Source: Peptostreptococcaceae bacterium (GTDB lineage Bacteria > Bacillota > Clostridia > Peptostreptococcales > Acidaminobacteraceae). From it: 64,000 nt of DNA. Shown here piece by piece: positions 18,281 to 27,414 of the stretch. The notes under the pieces were generated by a model. That model did no database searches, was not told where the DNA came from, and was given only the letters and a program-made list of their open reading frames with translations. The position numbers were made by a program, and so were the translations under genes. Within the stretch, counting starts at the first letter, position 1, and every line of letters starts with the position of its first letter. The DNA lies in the NCBI GenBank assembly GCA_027064135.1, contig JAMOQG010000145.1, positions 1-64,000 on the forward strand, read 5' to 3'.

Positions 18281-18820
18281 CTATTTAGCGAATGGCATTC
18301 CGAATAAACTTAATAATTTTTTTGCCTCTTCATCACTTTTTGCAGAAGTTACAATTGTAATATTCATGCCTCTGATAGCTTCAACGTCATCATAAGTAAT
18401 TTCAGGAAATAACAATTGCTCTTTTAATCCCAAAGAATAGTTTCCTCTACCGTCAAAAGCATTTGCTTTTACACCTTTAAAGTCTCTTACTCTAGGTAGT
18501 GCAATTGTAATAAGTTTATCAAGGAACTCATACATTCTTTCATTTCTTAAAGTAACTTTAGCACCAATTTGCATACCTTCTCTAAGTTTAAAGTTTGCAA
18601 TTGATTTTTTAGCTTCCATTACAACTGGAGCTTGACCAGTTATTTTTCTAATTTCTTCAACTGCGTTTTTTATAACATTTTTATTTTCTTTAGCTTCTCC
18701 TAAACCCATGTTTACAACAATTTTTTCGATTTTAGGAATCTGCATAACACTTTCATATTTAAATTCTTCAATTAACTGTGCTTTAATTTCAGAATTAAAT
18801 TTTTCTTTAAATCTTGCCAT
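18281..18820 (-). CDS. rplE: 50S ribosomal protein L5
   Basis: 5S rRNA-binding protein of the central protuberance. [74 protein letters not shown] and [20 protein letters not shown] are characteristic. 179 aa. It is 27 nt downstream of rplX. Confidence 0.97.
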   Translation of the reverse strand: MARFKEKFNSEIKAQLIEEFKYESVMQIPKIEKIVVNMGLGEAKENKNVIKNAVEEIRKITGQAPVVMEAKKSIANFKLREGMQIGAKVTLRNERMYEFLDKLITIALPRVRDFKGVKANAFDGRGNYSLGLKEQLLFPEITYDDVEAIRGMNITIVTSAKSDEEAKKLLSLFGMPFAK

Positions 18821-18847
18821 AATTAATTACCTCCTTTCAATTAGTAA

Positions 18848-19159
18848 TTAATCTAATACTTCGCCTGATTTTACTGAAACTCTTACTTTAGTTCCATCTT
18901 CTAATATATCATGCTTCACTCTTGTTCCTGTCTTACTCTTAGGATCATAAAGCATAACGTTAGATACATTAATCGAAGCTTCCTGGTGAACTCGTCCACC
19001 TTGCTGCATTTGTCTTGATGGTTTAACATGCTTTGTAATCATGTTTACACCTTCAACAATAACTCTATTTTTTTTAGGGAAAGATTGTAAAACTTTACCT
19101 TTTTTACCTTTATCTACCCCAGAAATTACTACAACCATATCATCTTTCTTAACGTGCAT
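18848..19159 (-). CDS. rplX: 50S ribosomal protein L24
   Basis: Assembly initiator of the large subunit with an N-terminal KOW motif ([45 protein letters not shown]). 103 aa, normal length. It lies 15 nt after rplN and is preceded by GGAGG. Confidence 0.97.
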   Translation of the reverse strand: MHVKKDDMVVVISGVDKGKKGKVLQSFPKKNRVIVEGVNMITKHVKPSRQMQQGGRVHQEASINVSNVMLYDPKSKTGTRVKHDILEDGTKVRVSVKSGEVLD

Positions 19160-19174
19160 TTATTTCACCTCCTG

Positions 19175-19543
19175 CTATAATACTTCAGGTGCTAAAGAAA
19201 CAATTTTCATAAATTTATTATCTCTTAACTCTCTTGCAACAGGCCCAAATATTCTTGTTCCTACAGGAGCGTTATTATCATCAATGATTACTGCCGCATT
19301 ATCATCAAATTTTAAATAAATTCCATCATTTCTTTTAATTCCATATACAGTTCTTACAACAACAGCTTTTACAACATCACCTTTGCTAACAACTCCGCCT
19401 GGTGTTGCCTTTTTTACAGAAGCTACTATTATATCACCAATGTTCGCGTATCGTCTTCTTGATCCGCCTAAAACCTTTATAGTTTTAATTATCTTAGCAC
19501 CAGAGTTATCAGCAACTTTTAAACTAGTTTCCTGTTGTATCAT
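19175..19543 (-). CDS. rplN: 50S ribosomal protein L14
   Basis: Beta-barrel protein at the subunit interface. It is recognised by [50 protein letters not shown] and the end [24 protein letters not shown] (122 aa). It lies 28 nt after rpsQ. Confidence 0.98.
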   Translation of the reverse strand: MIQQETSLKVADNSGAKIIKTIKVLGGSRRRYANIGDIIVASVKKATPGGVVSKGDVVKAVVVRTVYGIKRNDGIYLKFDDNAAVIIDDNNAPVGTRIFGPVARELRDNKFMKIVSLAPEVL

Positions 19544-19571
19544 AATACTGACCTCCTATTTAACACTTTGC

Positions 19572-19817
19572 TTATTTAATAATCTCAGCAAGTCTCCATC
19601 TTTTTGTTTTACTTAATGGTCTTGTTTCAATAATTTTTACTTTATCGCCAATTTTAGCATCATTGTTTTCATCGTGAGCTTTAAATTTGTTGTGTTTTTT
19701 AACACGTTTACCATAAAGGTAATGTTTTTGAGTTCTCGCAATTTCAACAACGATTGTTTTATCCATTTTATCGCTTACTACCATACCGATTCTTTCTTTA
19801 CGGTTATTTCTTTCCAT
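19572..19817 (-). CDS. rpsQ: 30S ribosomal protein S17
   Basis: OB-fold primary binder of 16S r[74 protein letters not shown] is canonical (81 aa). It lies 14 nt after rpmC in the usual rplP-rpmC-rpsQ order. Confidence 0.97.
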   Translation of the reverse strand: MERNNRKERIGMVVSDKMDKTIVVEIARTQKHYLYGKRVKKHNKFKAHDENNDAKIGDKVKIIETRPLSKTKRWRLAEIIK

Positions 19818-19831
19818 GAACTAAACCTCCT

Positions 19832-20026
19832 CTACGCACTTATTCCGCGTTCTCTTAAGATTGTCTTAGCTCTTGCTATATCTATCTTAACAGCTTTAAT
19901 AACCATAGGATTTTCTAATTGCCCAGTAGCTAACTGAAATCTTAAGTTAAATAATTCATTTTTAAATTCATCAATTTTGTGATTTAATTCTTCAGTAGTA
20001 AATTCTCTTAACTTACTTGCTTTCAT
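19832..20026 (-). CDS. rpmC: 50S ribosomal protein L29
   Basis: Small helical protein near the polypeptide exit tunnel. The true start is ATG 20026 ([40 protein letters not shown]), giving 64 aa, with GGCGGTGG upstream; the longer track ORF from 20062 runs inside rplP. With this start it overlaps the last 14 nt of rplP, so the two are coupled. Confidence 0.95.
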   Translation of the reverse strand: MKASKLREFTTEELNHKIDEFKNELFNLRFQLATGQLENPMVIKAVKIDIARAKTILRERGISA

Positions 20027-20453
20027 TAACACCACCGCCTTCTTGCTCTTTTCTTGTAACAAACTTAGTTTTAATAGGTAATTTCGCAGCAGCTAATCTA
20101 AACGCTTTACGAGCATCCTCTTCAGGGACTCCACCTAATTCAAACATTATTCTATCTGGTTTAACTACAGCCACCCAATATTCAGGTGCACCTTTTCCTG
20201 CTCCCATTCGTGTTTCTGCAGGTCTTGCAGTAACCGGTTTATCAGGAAAAACATTTATCCATAATTTACCTTGTCTTTTCAAACTATTTCTAATTGCAAC
20301 CCTCGCAGATTCAATTTGATTTGCAGTTATCCAATGTGGAGCTTGTGCAACTAATGCAAACTCACCTCTTGTAATAATATTACCTCGAGTAGCTCTACCT
20401 TTCATTCTGCCTCTATGAACTCTACGACGCTTAACCCTTTTTGGTTGTAACAT
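20013..20453 (-). CDS. rplP: 50S ribosomal protein L16
   Basis: Contacts A-site tRNA at the central protuberance. [56 protein letters not shown] and [29 protein letters not shown]-like text (here [12 protein letters not shown]) are diagnostic (146 aa). It is 20 nt downstream of rpsC. Confidence 0.98.
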   Translation of the reverse strand: MLQPKRVKRRRVHRGRMKGRATRGNIITRGEFALVAQAPHWITANQIESARVAIRNSLKRQGKLWINVFPDKPVTARPAETRMGAGKGAPEYWVAVVKPDRIMFELGGVPEEDARKAFRLAAAKLPIKTKFVTRKEQEGGGVNESK

Positions 20454-20473
20454 CTTGGATTGCCTCCCTTCGT

Positions 20474-21154
20474 TTATTTATTTTCGTAATCTTTTCTGAT
20501 TAGTTTTTTACCCTCACCAGGTTGTGCTAAAACTTCACCTTTATTGACCCAAACTTTTACGCCAATAATACCGTAAGTTGTATTTGCTTCAGCAAAACCA
20601 TAATCAATATTCGCTCTTAATGTAGATAACGGTACATTTCCTTCAGTGTATTGCTCAACTCTAGCCATTTCAGCTCCATTAAGTCTTCCAGAAACCATTA
20701 CTTTAAAACCTTTAGCTCCAAATCTCATAGCTCTTCCCATAGATTTTTTCATAGCTCTTCTAAAAGATACTCTTCTTTCTATAGAAGAAGCAATTTCTTC
20801 AGCAACTAATTGAGCATCTGTACTAACGTTTTTAACTTCAGAAATATCAACTTTAACAGTTCTTCCAGTTAACTTTTCTAAGTCTGATTTTAATGCTTTA
20901 ATACTTGCTCCGCCTTTGCCAACTAGAATTCCTGGCTTAGCCGCAAAAATATTAACGCTAACTTGCTTTGAAGTAGCTCTATCAATATACATTCTTGTTA
21001 TTCCAGCAATGTACATTTTATTTTTAATGAATTTTCTTATATCATAATCTTCTTTGATTAATTCAGGTACTTCTTTTCCTTCCGCATACCATCTAGAGTC
21101 CCAGTCTTTAATAACTCCAACTCTAAAGCCATGAGGATTAACCTTTTGCCCCAT
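20474..21154 (-). CDS. rpsC: 30S ribosomal protein S3
   Basis: Shapes the mRNA entry channel together with S4 and S5. It has [24 protein letters not shown], a KH domain with [24 protein letters not shown], and the C-terminal domain ending [15 protein letters not shown]. 226 aa. It lies 21 nt after rplV. Confidence 0.98.
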   Translation of the reverse strand: MGQKVNPHGFRVGVIKDWDSRWYAEGKEVPELIKEDYDIRKFIKNKMYIAGITRMYIDRATSKQVSVNIFAAKPGILVGKGGASIKALKSDLEKLTGRTVKVDISEVKNVSTDAQLVAEEIASSIERRVSFRRAMKKSMGRAMRFGAKGFKVMVSGRLNGAEMARVEQYTEGNVPLSTLRANIDYGFAEANTTYGIIGVKVWVNKGEVLAQPGEGKKLIRKDYENK

Positions 21155-21175
21155 TAATTTACCTCCTTCTTTTTA

Positions 21176-21511
21176 TTAATTTCTTTCTTTTACAACAACA
21201 CCTAAATGGCTTGTTCTTTTTAATATAGGCTTAGCACGTCCCATAGCTCCAGCTCTGAATCTCTTCATTGTCGGTCCTTGGTTTGCATATACCTCAGAAA
21301 CATATAAGTTTTCTAACTCCATATGATTATTATTTTCAGCATTAGCGGCAGCAGAATTTAATACTTTTAAAAGTAATTTTGCTCCTTTTCTAGTTGTAAA
21401 TCTTAAAATGATTTGAGCTTCTTCTACGCTTTTTCCTCTAATTAAATCATTAATAGGTTTCATTTTCTTAGCAGAAGTTCTTACATTTTTTGCAATTGCT
21501 CTAGCTTCCAT
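21176..21511 (-). CDS. rplV: 50S ribosomal protein L22
   Basis: Lines the exit tunnel; its hairpin is where macrolide-resistance changes arise. MEARAIAKNVRTSAKKMKPINDLIRGKSVEEAQIILRFTTRKGAKLLLKVLNSAAANAENN and a hairpin GPTMKRFRAGAMGRAKPILKRTSH are present. The hairpin has no obvious insertion or deletion. 111 aa. Confidence 0.97.
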   Translation of the reverse strand: MEARAIAKNVRTSAKKMKPINDLIRGKSVEEAQIILRFTTRKGAKLLLKVLNSAAANAENNNHMELENLYVSEVYANQGPTMKRFRAGAMGRAKPILKRTSHLGVVVKERN

Positions 21512-21535
21512 TCTTACCTCCTCTCAAAAGAAAGA

Positions 21536-21868
21536 TTACTCTCCTGAGCTAACCTCATCTTTAAAATCATCCCACACCACAGATGATGATGCAGCTGATC
21601 CGCCTGATGTAGTTGCTTTTCCTTTAACTCCGTGTTGTCTGAATGTTCTTGTTTTCGAGAACTCTCCAAGTTTATGTCCAATCATGTCCTCAGTAACAAA
21701 TACAGGGATATGTTTTTTACCATTGTGAACACCAATTGTATGTCCAACTAGTTGTGGATATATCATCGATGATCTAGACCAAGTTCTAAAAGGTCTTTTT
21801 TTACCTGATTTATTCATTTTTTCAATTTTCTTCAAGATACTTGGGTGTATATAAGGTTTCTTTGGCAT
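21536..21868 (-). CDS. rpsS: 30S ribosomal protein S19
   Basis: Head protein of the 30S subunit. [53 protein letters not shown] is typical. The C-terminal tail ([31 protein letters not shown]) is ~30 residues and richer in Ser and acidic residues than the basic short tail of most S19 proteins, making the protein 110 aa instead of about 92. Confidence 0.95.
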   Translation of the reverse strand: MPKKPYIHPSILKKIEKMNKSGKKRPFRTWSRSSMIYPQLVGHTIGVHNGKKHIPVFVTEDMIGHKLGEFSKTRTFRQHGVKGKATTSGGSAASSSVVWDDFKDEVSSGE

Positions 21869-21886
21869 CTTTGACCTCCTTTCAGA

Positions 21887-22717
21887 TTATTTCTTTCTTC
21901 TCTTAACAATAAATTTATCTGATTGTTTACGTTTCTTTCTAGTTTTGAAGCCCATTGCTTTTTGCCCCCAAGGAGATACTGGTGAAGGTCTTCCAATTGG
22001 AGCACGACCTTCTCCACCACCGTGTGGGTGATCGTTTGGATTCATTACAGAACCTCTAACATGTGGTCTTCTTCCTAAGTGACGCTTTCTTCCAGCTTTT
22101 CCTATTACTACGTTGTTATGTTCATCATTTCCAACACGTCCGATAGTAGCACGACATGCAGCTAATATCTTACGAACCTCGCCTGATGGTAATTTAATAA
22201 TAACGTATTTGTTATCTTTACCAAGTAATACAGCTTCATTTCCAGCCGATCTTACTAGCTGTCCACCTTTACCGGGTTTCATTTCGATATTGTGAATCGG
22301 AGTTCCATCTGGAATATTTCTTAATTCCATTGCATTTCCAACTTCAATATCTACTTTTGCACCAGACATAATTTTATCTCCAGTAAATAATTTCTTTGGA
22401 CATATGATATATCTTTTTTCACCATCCGCATAGTGAATAAGTGCAATATTTGCTGATCTGTTTGGATCATATTCAACTGCAGCTACAGTTCCAACTACAC
22501 CATCTTTGTTTCTTTTAAAATCAATAATTCTATATTTCTTCTTCGCTCCTCCGCCTCTGTGACGAACAGTAATCTTACCTTGATTATTTCTTCCTGAAAA
22601 CTTGTTCATTGCAACTACCAATGATTTCTCAGGTCTTTTATCCGAAACTTTTTCATTTTTGTTTACTGTCATAAAACGACGGCCAGCTGAAGTAGGTCTA
22701 AAACTTTTAATTGCCAT
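21887..22717 (-). CDS. rplB: 50S ribosomal protein L2
   Basis: One of the most conserved ribosomal proteins, close to the peptidyl-transferase centre. Ends such as [44 protein letters not shown]-like text and [27 protein letters not shown], with the functional His, are complete (276 aa). It lies 24 nt after rplW. Confidence 0.98.
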   Translation of the reverse strand: MAIKSFRPTSAGRRFMTVNKNEKVSDKRPEKSLVVAMNKFSGRNNQGKITVRHRGGGAKKKYRIIDFKRNKDGVVGTVAAVEYDPNRSANIALIHYADGEKRYIICPKKLFTGDKIMSGAKVDIEVGNAMELRNIPDGTPIHNIEMKPGKGGQLVRSAGNEAVLLGKDNKYVIIKLPSGEVRKILAACRATIGRVGNDEHNNVVIGKAGRKRHLGRRPHVRGSVMNPNDHPHGGGEGRAPIGRPSPVSPWGQKAMGFKTRKKRKQSDKFIVKRRKK

Positions 22718-22741
22718 TATATTTACCTCCTCTTCCGTTTA

Positions 22742-23032
22742 TTAAGCCATTCCTTCGAAAAGCTCGATTTTACTTCCTGGAGCTAATTTTACAATAGCTT
22801 TCTTCCAGTTAGGTCTTTTACCTTCATTTTTACCCATTCGCTTAACTTTTCCTTTTACTATTAATGTGTTAACACTAACAACTTCAACTTTGAAAAGTTC
22901 TTCGATTGCTTTTTTTACTTCTGTTTTGTTTACGTCTCTTCTTACTTTGAAAGTATACTTATTTTCTTCCATGTTAGCCATACTTGCTTCAGTAACAATT
23001 GGTTTAATGATAATATCATATGATGTTTTCAT
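22742..23032 (-). CDS. rplW: 50S ribosomal protein L23
   Basis: Exit-tunnel rim protein and docking site for trigger factor and [62 protein letters not shown] is typical; the exposed Glu of the docking loop region is plausible in EENK. 96 aa. Its ATG overlaps the rplD stop by one base. Confidence 0.97.
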   Translation of the reverse strand: MKTSYDIIIKPIVTEASMANMEENKYTFKVRRDVNKTEVKKAIEELFKVEVVSVNTLIVKGKVKRMGKNEGKRPNWKKAIVKLAPGSKIELFEGMA

Positions 23033-23673
23033 TAAGCGTACACCTCCTCAAGTTTGTCAATTGCGCCTTTAGTAATTACTACTTCATCATGATTTAATAA
23101 ATCATAAACATTTAGCATTCCAATATAAGTAACTTTTACTTTTGGAATATTATTAGCTGATAATATAACATTTTCGTTTTTATCTGCTAATACAATTAGC
23201 GTCTTAGTAATATCTTTTGTTGTATTCTTTTCAGATACATTAACTAATACGTTAATCATATCTTTTGTTTTAGGTGCATCTAAGTTTAATTCATTTAATA
23301 TGATAAATTCATTATCTTTAACTTTTCCACTTAATGCTGATTTCATTCCTAAAACTTTCACTTTCTTTGGTAACTTGTAGCTATAATCTCTTGGTTTTGG
23401 TGCAAATATAACTCCACCACCTCTGTTAATTGGTGACTTTAAAGAACCTTGTCTAGCTCTACCTGTTCCTTTTTGTCTAAAAGGCTTTGATGTAGTACCA
23501 GTAACTTCAGCTCTAGTTTGTGCAGATTGAGTACCTTGTCTTTGGTTTGCTAAGTAATTCTTAACAACCTCATGAAGTACACTCATATTTGGCTCAATAC
23601 CGAAAATACTTTCATTTAATTCTATACTGTCAACTGTTTCTCCTGAAACATTTAAAATATCTAATTTAGGCAT
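23032..23673 (-). CDS. rplD: 50S ribosomal protein L4
   Basis: Tunnel-constriction protein (213 aa). The tunnel loop is seen as [48 protein letters not shown]4 is the S10-operon repressor in gamma-proteobacteria; that mechanism is not established for Firmicutes. It is 14 nt downstream of rplC and coupled to rplW. Confidence 0.97.
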   Translation of the reverse strand: MPKLDILNVSGETVDSIELNESIFGIEPNMSVLHEVVKNYLANQRQGTQSAQTRAEVTGTTSKPFRQKGTGRARQGSLKSPINRGGGVIFAPKPRDYSYKLPKKVKVLGMKSALSGKVKDNEFIILNELNLDAPKTKDMINVLVNVSEKNTTKDITKTLIVLADKNENVILSANNIPKVKVTYIGMLNVYDLLNHDEVVITKGAIDKLEEVYA

Positions 23674-23687
23674 TTTTGACCTCCTCC

Positions 23688-24317
23688 CTATTTAGATTCT
23701 TTTGATACTGTAATACGTACTAATCCTTTTTTAGGACCAGGTACAGCACCTTTAAGTAAAAGTAAGTTTCTTTCAACATCAACTTTTACTACTTCTAAAT
23801 TTTTAACTGTAACTTGCTCATGTCCCATTCTACCAGCCATTTTCATACCTTTAATAACTCTTCCTGGATATGAAGCTTGACCAATTGAACCTGGACGTCT
23901 ATGGTAATGTGAACCGTGTGTTTCAGGTCCTCTTGACTGATTCCATCTCTTAATTGGGCCAGCAGTTCCTTTACCTTTTGATGTACCAGTTACATTAACT
24001 TTTAACGCATTGTCTAAAACATCAACTTTGATAACTTGTCCTAAAGTATATTCACTAACGTCTTCAACTCTGAACTCAACAAGATGTCTTTTTACATTTA
24101 CATCAGCTTTTGCAAAGTGACCTTTTTTCGGTTTAGTAGCTCTATGTTCTTTCATATCGCCAAAACCAACTTGTATAGCATTGTATCCGTCTGTTTCAAC
24201 AGTTTTGATTTGAACAACGTATATCGGTCCAGCTTCAACAACTGTTGTAGGGATAACTCTTCCATCTTCATTGAAGACTTGAGTCATACCAATTTTTCTT
24301 CCTAAAATGCTTTTCAT
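23688..24317 (-). CDS. rplC: 50S ribosomal protein L3
   Basis: Assembly initiator with an extension reaching the peptidyl-transferase centre. [31 protein letters not shown] and [56 protein letters not shown] are diagnostic (209 aa). A 91-nt structured gap separates it from rpsJ, unusually long for this operon. Confidence 0.98.
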   Translation of the reverse strand: MKSILGRKIGMTQVFNEDGRVIPTTVVEAGPIYVVQIKTVETDGYNAIQVGFGDMKEHRATKPKKGHFAKADVNVKRHLVEFRVEDVSEYTLGQVIKVDVLDNALKVNVTGTSKGKGTAGPIKRWNQSRGPETHGSHYHRRPGSIGQASYPGRVIKGMKMAGRMGHEQVTVKNLEVVKVDVERNLLLLKGAVPGPKKGLVRITVSKESK

Positions 24318-24344
24318 TAAGCACCTCCTAATAATTTTGCATTG

Positions 24345-24403
24345 GATTACATAATGTAATCTTACTAAAATCCTTAGGCTTATAAATAAACCATGTTTTT
24401 AGT
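24345..24403 (-). promoter_or_regulatory. Structured rpsJ-rplC intercistronic RNA
   Basis: In the 91-nt gap the minus-strand RNA can form a two-step hairpin: outer stem ACTAAAA/TTTTAGT (24397-24403 with 24364-24370) enclosing GGTTTA/TAAGCC (24387-24392 with 24377-24382, one G-U). It is followed by a 17-nt palindrome GATTACATAATGTAATC (24345-24361). Other gaps in this operon are 1-46 nt. No T-run follows, so it is not a simple terminator. It may be a regulatory or processing element. Confidence 0.45.
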
Positions 24404-24408
24404 ATTTC

Positions 24409-24723
24409 CTATAATTTGATTTCTATATCTACTCCAGCTGGTAAATTCAATCTCATCAATGAATCTACAGTCTTTTGAGTAGGATTAGTAATATCAATCA
24501 ATCTTTTGTGTGTTCTTCTTTCGAATTGCTCTCTAGAAGTTTTGTTAATGTGAGTTGATCTTAGAATCGTAATTATTTCTTTTTTAGTTGGTAGTGGAAT
24601 CGGTCCAGCTACCTCAGCTCCAGTTTGAGTAACAGATTCAACTATTCTTGAAGCAGAATTGTCTAATAACTGATGATCAAAAGCTTTTAATTTAATTCTA
24701 ATTTTTTGTCCTTTACTTGCCAT
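24409..24723 (-). CDS. rpsJ: 30S ribosomal protein S10
   Basis: Head protein of the 30S subunit and NusE partner in antitermination. [78 protein letters not shown] is canonical. The start is ATG 24723 with GGAGGG upstream; the longer track ORF from 24741 is not needed. First gene of the S10 operon, behind a long structured leader. Confidence 0.98.
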   Translation of the reverse strand: MASKGQKIRIKLKAFDHQLLDNSASRIVESVTQTGAEVAGPIPLPTKKEIITILRSTHINKTSREQFERRTHKRLIDITNPTQKTVDSLMRLNLPAGVDIEIKL

Positions 24724-24912
24724 TTTTTCCCTCCTTTTCAAATCGTAATTTAAACACGCCTACGATTCAAGCTCAGCACACAGTACCTGGTGTTCAAATA
24801 TTGTGCTAAACCTACGCCCGTTTCTAGAACGGACAATTCTCGATAGAAACACCAAGAAACTCTAGTTTCTTGCAACCTCCTATCTCATCGCGTAAAGCAG
24901 TGAAACACATAC
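24724..24912 (-). ncRNA. Structured 5' leader of the S10 operon
   Basis: About 190 nt separate the predicted start site from rpsJ. The RNA can form, in order, CAAGAAAC/GTTTCTTG with loop TAGA (24853-24872), CCGTT/AACGG with a 5-nt loop (24818-24832), and AATCGTA/TACGATT with a 13-nt loop (24741-24767), the last just before the ribosome binding site. I see no T-box core and no intrinsic terminator. The remaining bases up to argJ (24948-25029) hold only the argJ terminator. Confidence 0.55.
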
Positions 24913-24918
24913 TTGAAC

Positions 24919-24947
24919 ATTATACTTCATATTTTATTAAATTGCAA
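24919..24947 (-). promoter_or_regulatory. S10 operon promoter
   Basis: The minus strand reads TTGCAA (24942-24947), 17 nt, then a perfect TATAAT (24919-24924). It is placed after the argJ terminator and ahead of the structured leader, so it should drive the whole S10-spc-alpha operon. Confidence 0.75.
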
Positions 24948-24977
24948 TAGTTTTTTTATTATTTTTTTACTATAAAA

Positions 24978-25009
24978 ACAAGAAAAAGAAAGTCCTGTGA
25001 AGAACTTCC
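24978..25009 (-). terminator. Terminator after argJ
   Basis: On the minus strand GGAAGTTC, loop TTCACA and GGACTTTC (25002-25009 with 24988-24995; two G-U pairs) are followed by a T-rich run TTTTTCTTG. It starts 21 nt after the argJ stop. Confidence 0.65.
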
Positions 25010-25029
25010 TTTCAATTAATTTTAATATC

Positions 25030-26232
25030 TTAACTACGATACTCTGCATTTATTTTTACATAATCATATGTTAAATCACATCCCCATGATTTCGCATTAA
25101 ATTTTCCATCATTCATATTAACTTTAATTTCAATTTCAGAATCTGATAATATTTTTGAAGCTACTTTTTCGTTAAATACTAAAGGCTCACCATTTTTCAT
25201 TAACTCTATTTCACCAAAACTACTTTTAAAAATTAAACCAACTCTATTAGGATCCATCTGAGCTCCAGAAGCGCCAAGTGAACTTAACACCCTTCCCCAA
25301 TTTGCATCTTCTCCAAAGAAAGCAGATTTTACAAGACTTGAAGTAATTATTGCTTTCGCAAGAATTTTTGCATCTTTTAAACTTTTTGCATTAATCAAAT
25401 CAACTTTTAATAATTTAGTAGCACCTTCACCATCTCTAGCTATCTCAATTGCTAAAAACTCAGCCAATTCATATAATGCATTTAAAAATTTCTTATAATC
25501 ATCATTTTTCTCTTCTATTAAAGAATGTTTTGCATTTTGATTACTCAGAAGTATGACCATATCATTTGTTGAAGTATCACCATCCACAGAAATCATATTG
25601 TAAGTTTTATCAACCACTTCCGAAAGTGCTTCTTGCATTAACTCTCTAGAAATATTGATATTAGTAATCATAAACCCTAGCATAGTTGCCATATTAGGAT
25701 GTATCATCCCTGATCCTTTCCCCATTCCATTAATAATAATTTCTTCATCTTCAATAAAAAATGAAATATTTCCTTTTTTTTCAAAAGTATCGGTAGTCAT
25801 TATTCCTTTAGGAACTTTATTTAAATTTTCTTCTGACAGTGTATTTTTTAATTTTGAAATTCCGTTTTCAATTTTCTCCATAGGTAATTTTACACCAATT
25901 ACACCTGTAGAAGAAACAAGAACAGAATCTGAATTAATTTTCAATTGCTCTGAAATCAAATCACACATTCTATTCCCATCTTTTATTCCTTGATTCCCGG
26001 TTACTGCATTTGCATTTCCTGAATTTACAATAATCGCTTGAATAGAATTTTTAATTTTTTCTCTACTTATAATAACAGGAGCAGCCACCGTTTTATTTGT
26101 TGTAAACGACCCCGCTGCAATACACGGAGTTTCCGAATAAATGACAGCAAGATCTAAATTTTTGTATTTTATTCCTGAATGAATACTATTTCCTATAAAT
26201 CCATTTATTGTTTTTAAATAGTTATTAATCAT
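25030..26232 (-). CDS. argJ: Glutamate N-acetyltransferase / ornithine acetyltransferase
   Basis: Recycles the acetyl group of N-acetylornithine to glutamate and, if bifunctional, also uses acetyl-CoA. The autoprocessing site with the nucleophilic Thr is in GMIHPNMATMLGFM, and the upstream oxyanion region VSSTGVIGVKLPMEK is intact. The C-terminal AEYRS follows WGCDLTYDYVKINAEY as in the family. 400 aa. It lies 12 nt after argC in a two-gene operon under a candidate ARG-box promoter. Its presence explains why no argA or argE is needed. Confidence 0.96.
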   Translation of the reverse strand: MINNYLKTINGFIGNSIHSGIKYKNLDLAVIYSETPCIAAGSFTTNKTVAAPVIISREKIKNSIQAIIVNSGNANAVTGNQGIKDGNRMCDLISEQLKINSDSVLVSSTGVIGVKLPMEKIENGISKLKNTLSEENLNKVPKGIMTTDTFEKKGNISFFIEDEEIIINGMGKGSGMIHPNMATMLGFMITNINISRELMQEALSEVVDKTYNMISVDGDTSTNDMVILLSNQNAKHSLIEEKNDDYKKFLNALYELAEFLAIEIARDGEGATKLLKVDLINAKSLKDAKILAKAIITSSLVKSAFFGEDANWGRVLSSLGASGAQMDPNRVGLIFKSSFGEIELMKNGEPLVFNEKVASKILSDSEIEIKVNMNDGKFNAKSWGCDLTYDYVKINAEYRS

Positions 26233-26244
26233 ACTTTTCTCTCC

Positions 26245-27282
26245 TTAAATATAATATAAATCGAAATCAATTCCTTTTTTCTCATCAATCCCATACATAA
26301 TGTTCATATTTTGAATCGCTTGTGAAGCCGCACCTTTCATTAAATTATCAATTGCCGAATATAAAATTAAAGTTTTTGAAAACTCATCATAATAATATGA
26401 AATAAAAACTTTATTAGAACGATTTACATCCTTGGTAGAAGGAATGTGGTTTACGATTTCGATAAAATATTCGTTTTCATAACATTCAAAAAAAGCTTTT
26501 TCAATATCTTCCATTGTAACTTGATCTTTTAAACTAACATAAATCGTTGAATATATTCCTCTACTAGAAGGAACAATATGAGGACTAAACAACAAATCAA
26601 TTTTATTTCCCGTTAATTGTCCTAGAATTTCTACAACTTCCGGACTATGACGATGAGATCCAGTTTTGTATGCATAAGTATTATCCTGAATTTCAGTAAA
26701 AAGAAAACTTTCATTTGCTTTTCTTCCTGCTCCACTTACTCCTGTTTTTGAGTCAGCAATAATTTTCCCTTTTAAAAAATTATTTTTTAAAATTGGATAT
26801 AATGGCAAAATCATTGATGTAGGAAAACAACCTGGATTTGCAACATAATTTGATAATGAAATTTCATCTCTAAAAATTTCTGGCAATCCATAAACAAAGT
26901 CTTTAATCATACCTTTTGAAGTATGTTTAAATTCATACCAACTCTCATATATTTTTACATCTTTAATTCTATAGTCTCCTGATAAATCAATAATTTTTAT
27001 TTTTTTTGAATATGCTCTTATTTTTTCAACATATTTCATACTTATTCCATGTGGCAAAGCTAAAAATATCAAATCTACAAATTCAAGTTTTTCCATTGCT
27101 TCTTCCTCATCTACAAGAATACCGTCAATTTTTCCTGAAAACTTTGGATAAATTTCTGAAAACAATTTTCCAGAAAATCTTTTTGAACTCATAAACACAA
27201 TATCAACATCTGCATGTTTTTTTAATAGTGCTATTAATTGCATTCCACCATATCCAGTAGCACCGTAAATACCAACTTTCAT
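26245..27282 (-). CDS. argC: N-acetyl-gamma-glutamyl-phosphate reductase
   Basis: Third step of ornithine synthesis: NADPH-dependent reduction of N-acetylglutamyl phosphate. The nucleotide motif GIYGATGYGGMQLI is at the N-terminus and the catalytic Cys lies in VANPGCFPTS. The ORF-track start at 27300 is upstream of a GGGGTGA; ATG 27282 (MKVGIYGATG) is the correct start. 345 aa. Confidence 0.97.
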   Translation of the reverse strand: MKVGIYGATGYGGMQLIALLKKHADVDIVFMSSKRFSGKLFSEIYPKFSGKIDGILVDEEEAMEKLEFVDLIFLALPHGISMKYVEKIRAYSKKIKIIDLSGDYRIKDVKIYESWYEFKHTSKGMIKDFVYGLPEIFRDEISLSNYVANPGCFPTSMILPLYPILKNNFLKGKIIADSKTGVSGAGRKANESFLFTEIQDNTYAYKTGSHRHSPEVVEILGQLTGNKIDLLFSPHIVPSSRGIYSTIYVSLKDQVTMEDIEKAFFECYENEYFIEIVNHIPSTKDVNRSNKVFISYYYDEFSKTLILYSAIDNLMKGAASQAIQNMNIMYGIDEKKGIDFDLYYI

Positions 27283-27302
27283 ATAATCACCCCTTAACAT
27301 TT

Positions 27303-27316
27303 TGTATAATTATACA
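27303..27316. promoter_or_regulatory. ARG-box-like palindrome on the argC promoter
   Basis: TGTATAATTATACA is a perfect 14-bp palindrome of the size and AT-rich character of ArgR/AhrC boxes. It covers the -10 of the argC promoter, so binding of an arginine repressor would block transcription. No argR gene is in the window. Confidence 0.6.
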
Positions 27317-27337
27317 CATAAATTACTAAATATGCAA
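27309..27337 (-). promoter_or_regulatory. argCJ promoter
   Basis: Minus-strand TTGCAT (27332-27337), exactly 17 nt, then TATAAT (27309-27314). It starts transcription about 25 nt before argC. Confidence 0.75.
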
Positions 27338-27353
27338 ATTATTTAGAATTATA

Positions 27354-27382
27354 TTGCATATTAATACATTTTAGTGTATAAT
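27354..27382 (+). promoter_or_regulatory. argBD promoter
   Basis: Plus-strand TTGCAT (27354-27359), exactly 17 nt, then TATAAT (27377-27382), the same -35, spacing and -10 as the facing argC promoter. Confidence 0.75.
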
Positions 27383-27388
27383 TATCGA
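27355..27388. promoter_or_regulatory. Tandem ARG-box-like sites on the argB promoter
   Basis: TGTATAATTATCGA (27375-27388) matches the argC-side palindrome at 12 of 14 positions and covers the -10. TGCATATTAATACA (27355-27368) matches at 11 of 14 and covers the -35. They start 20 bp apart, about two helical turns, as expected for two boxes bound by one ArgR hexamer. Confidence 0.5.
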
Positions 27389-27414
27389 CAATTACTATAA
27401 ATGGAGATGATCTT

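Noticed and set aside
24724-24912. T-box or other riboswitch before rpsJ
   Set aside because: No T-box core sequence, no terminator/antiterminator pair and no known ligand motif could be recognised.
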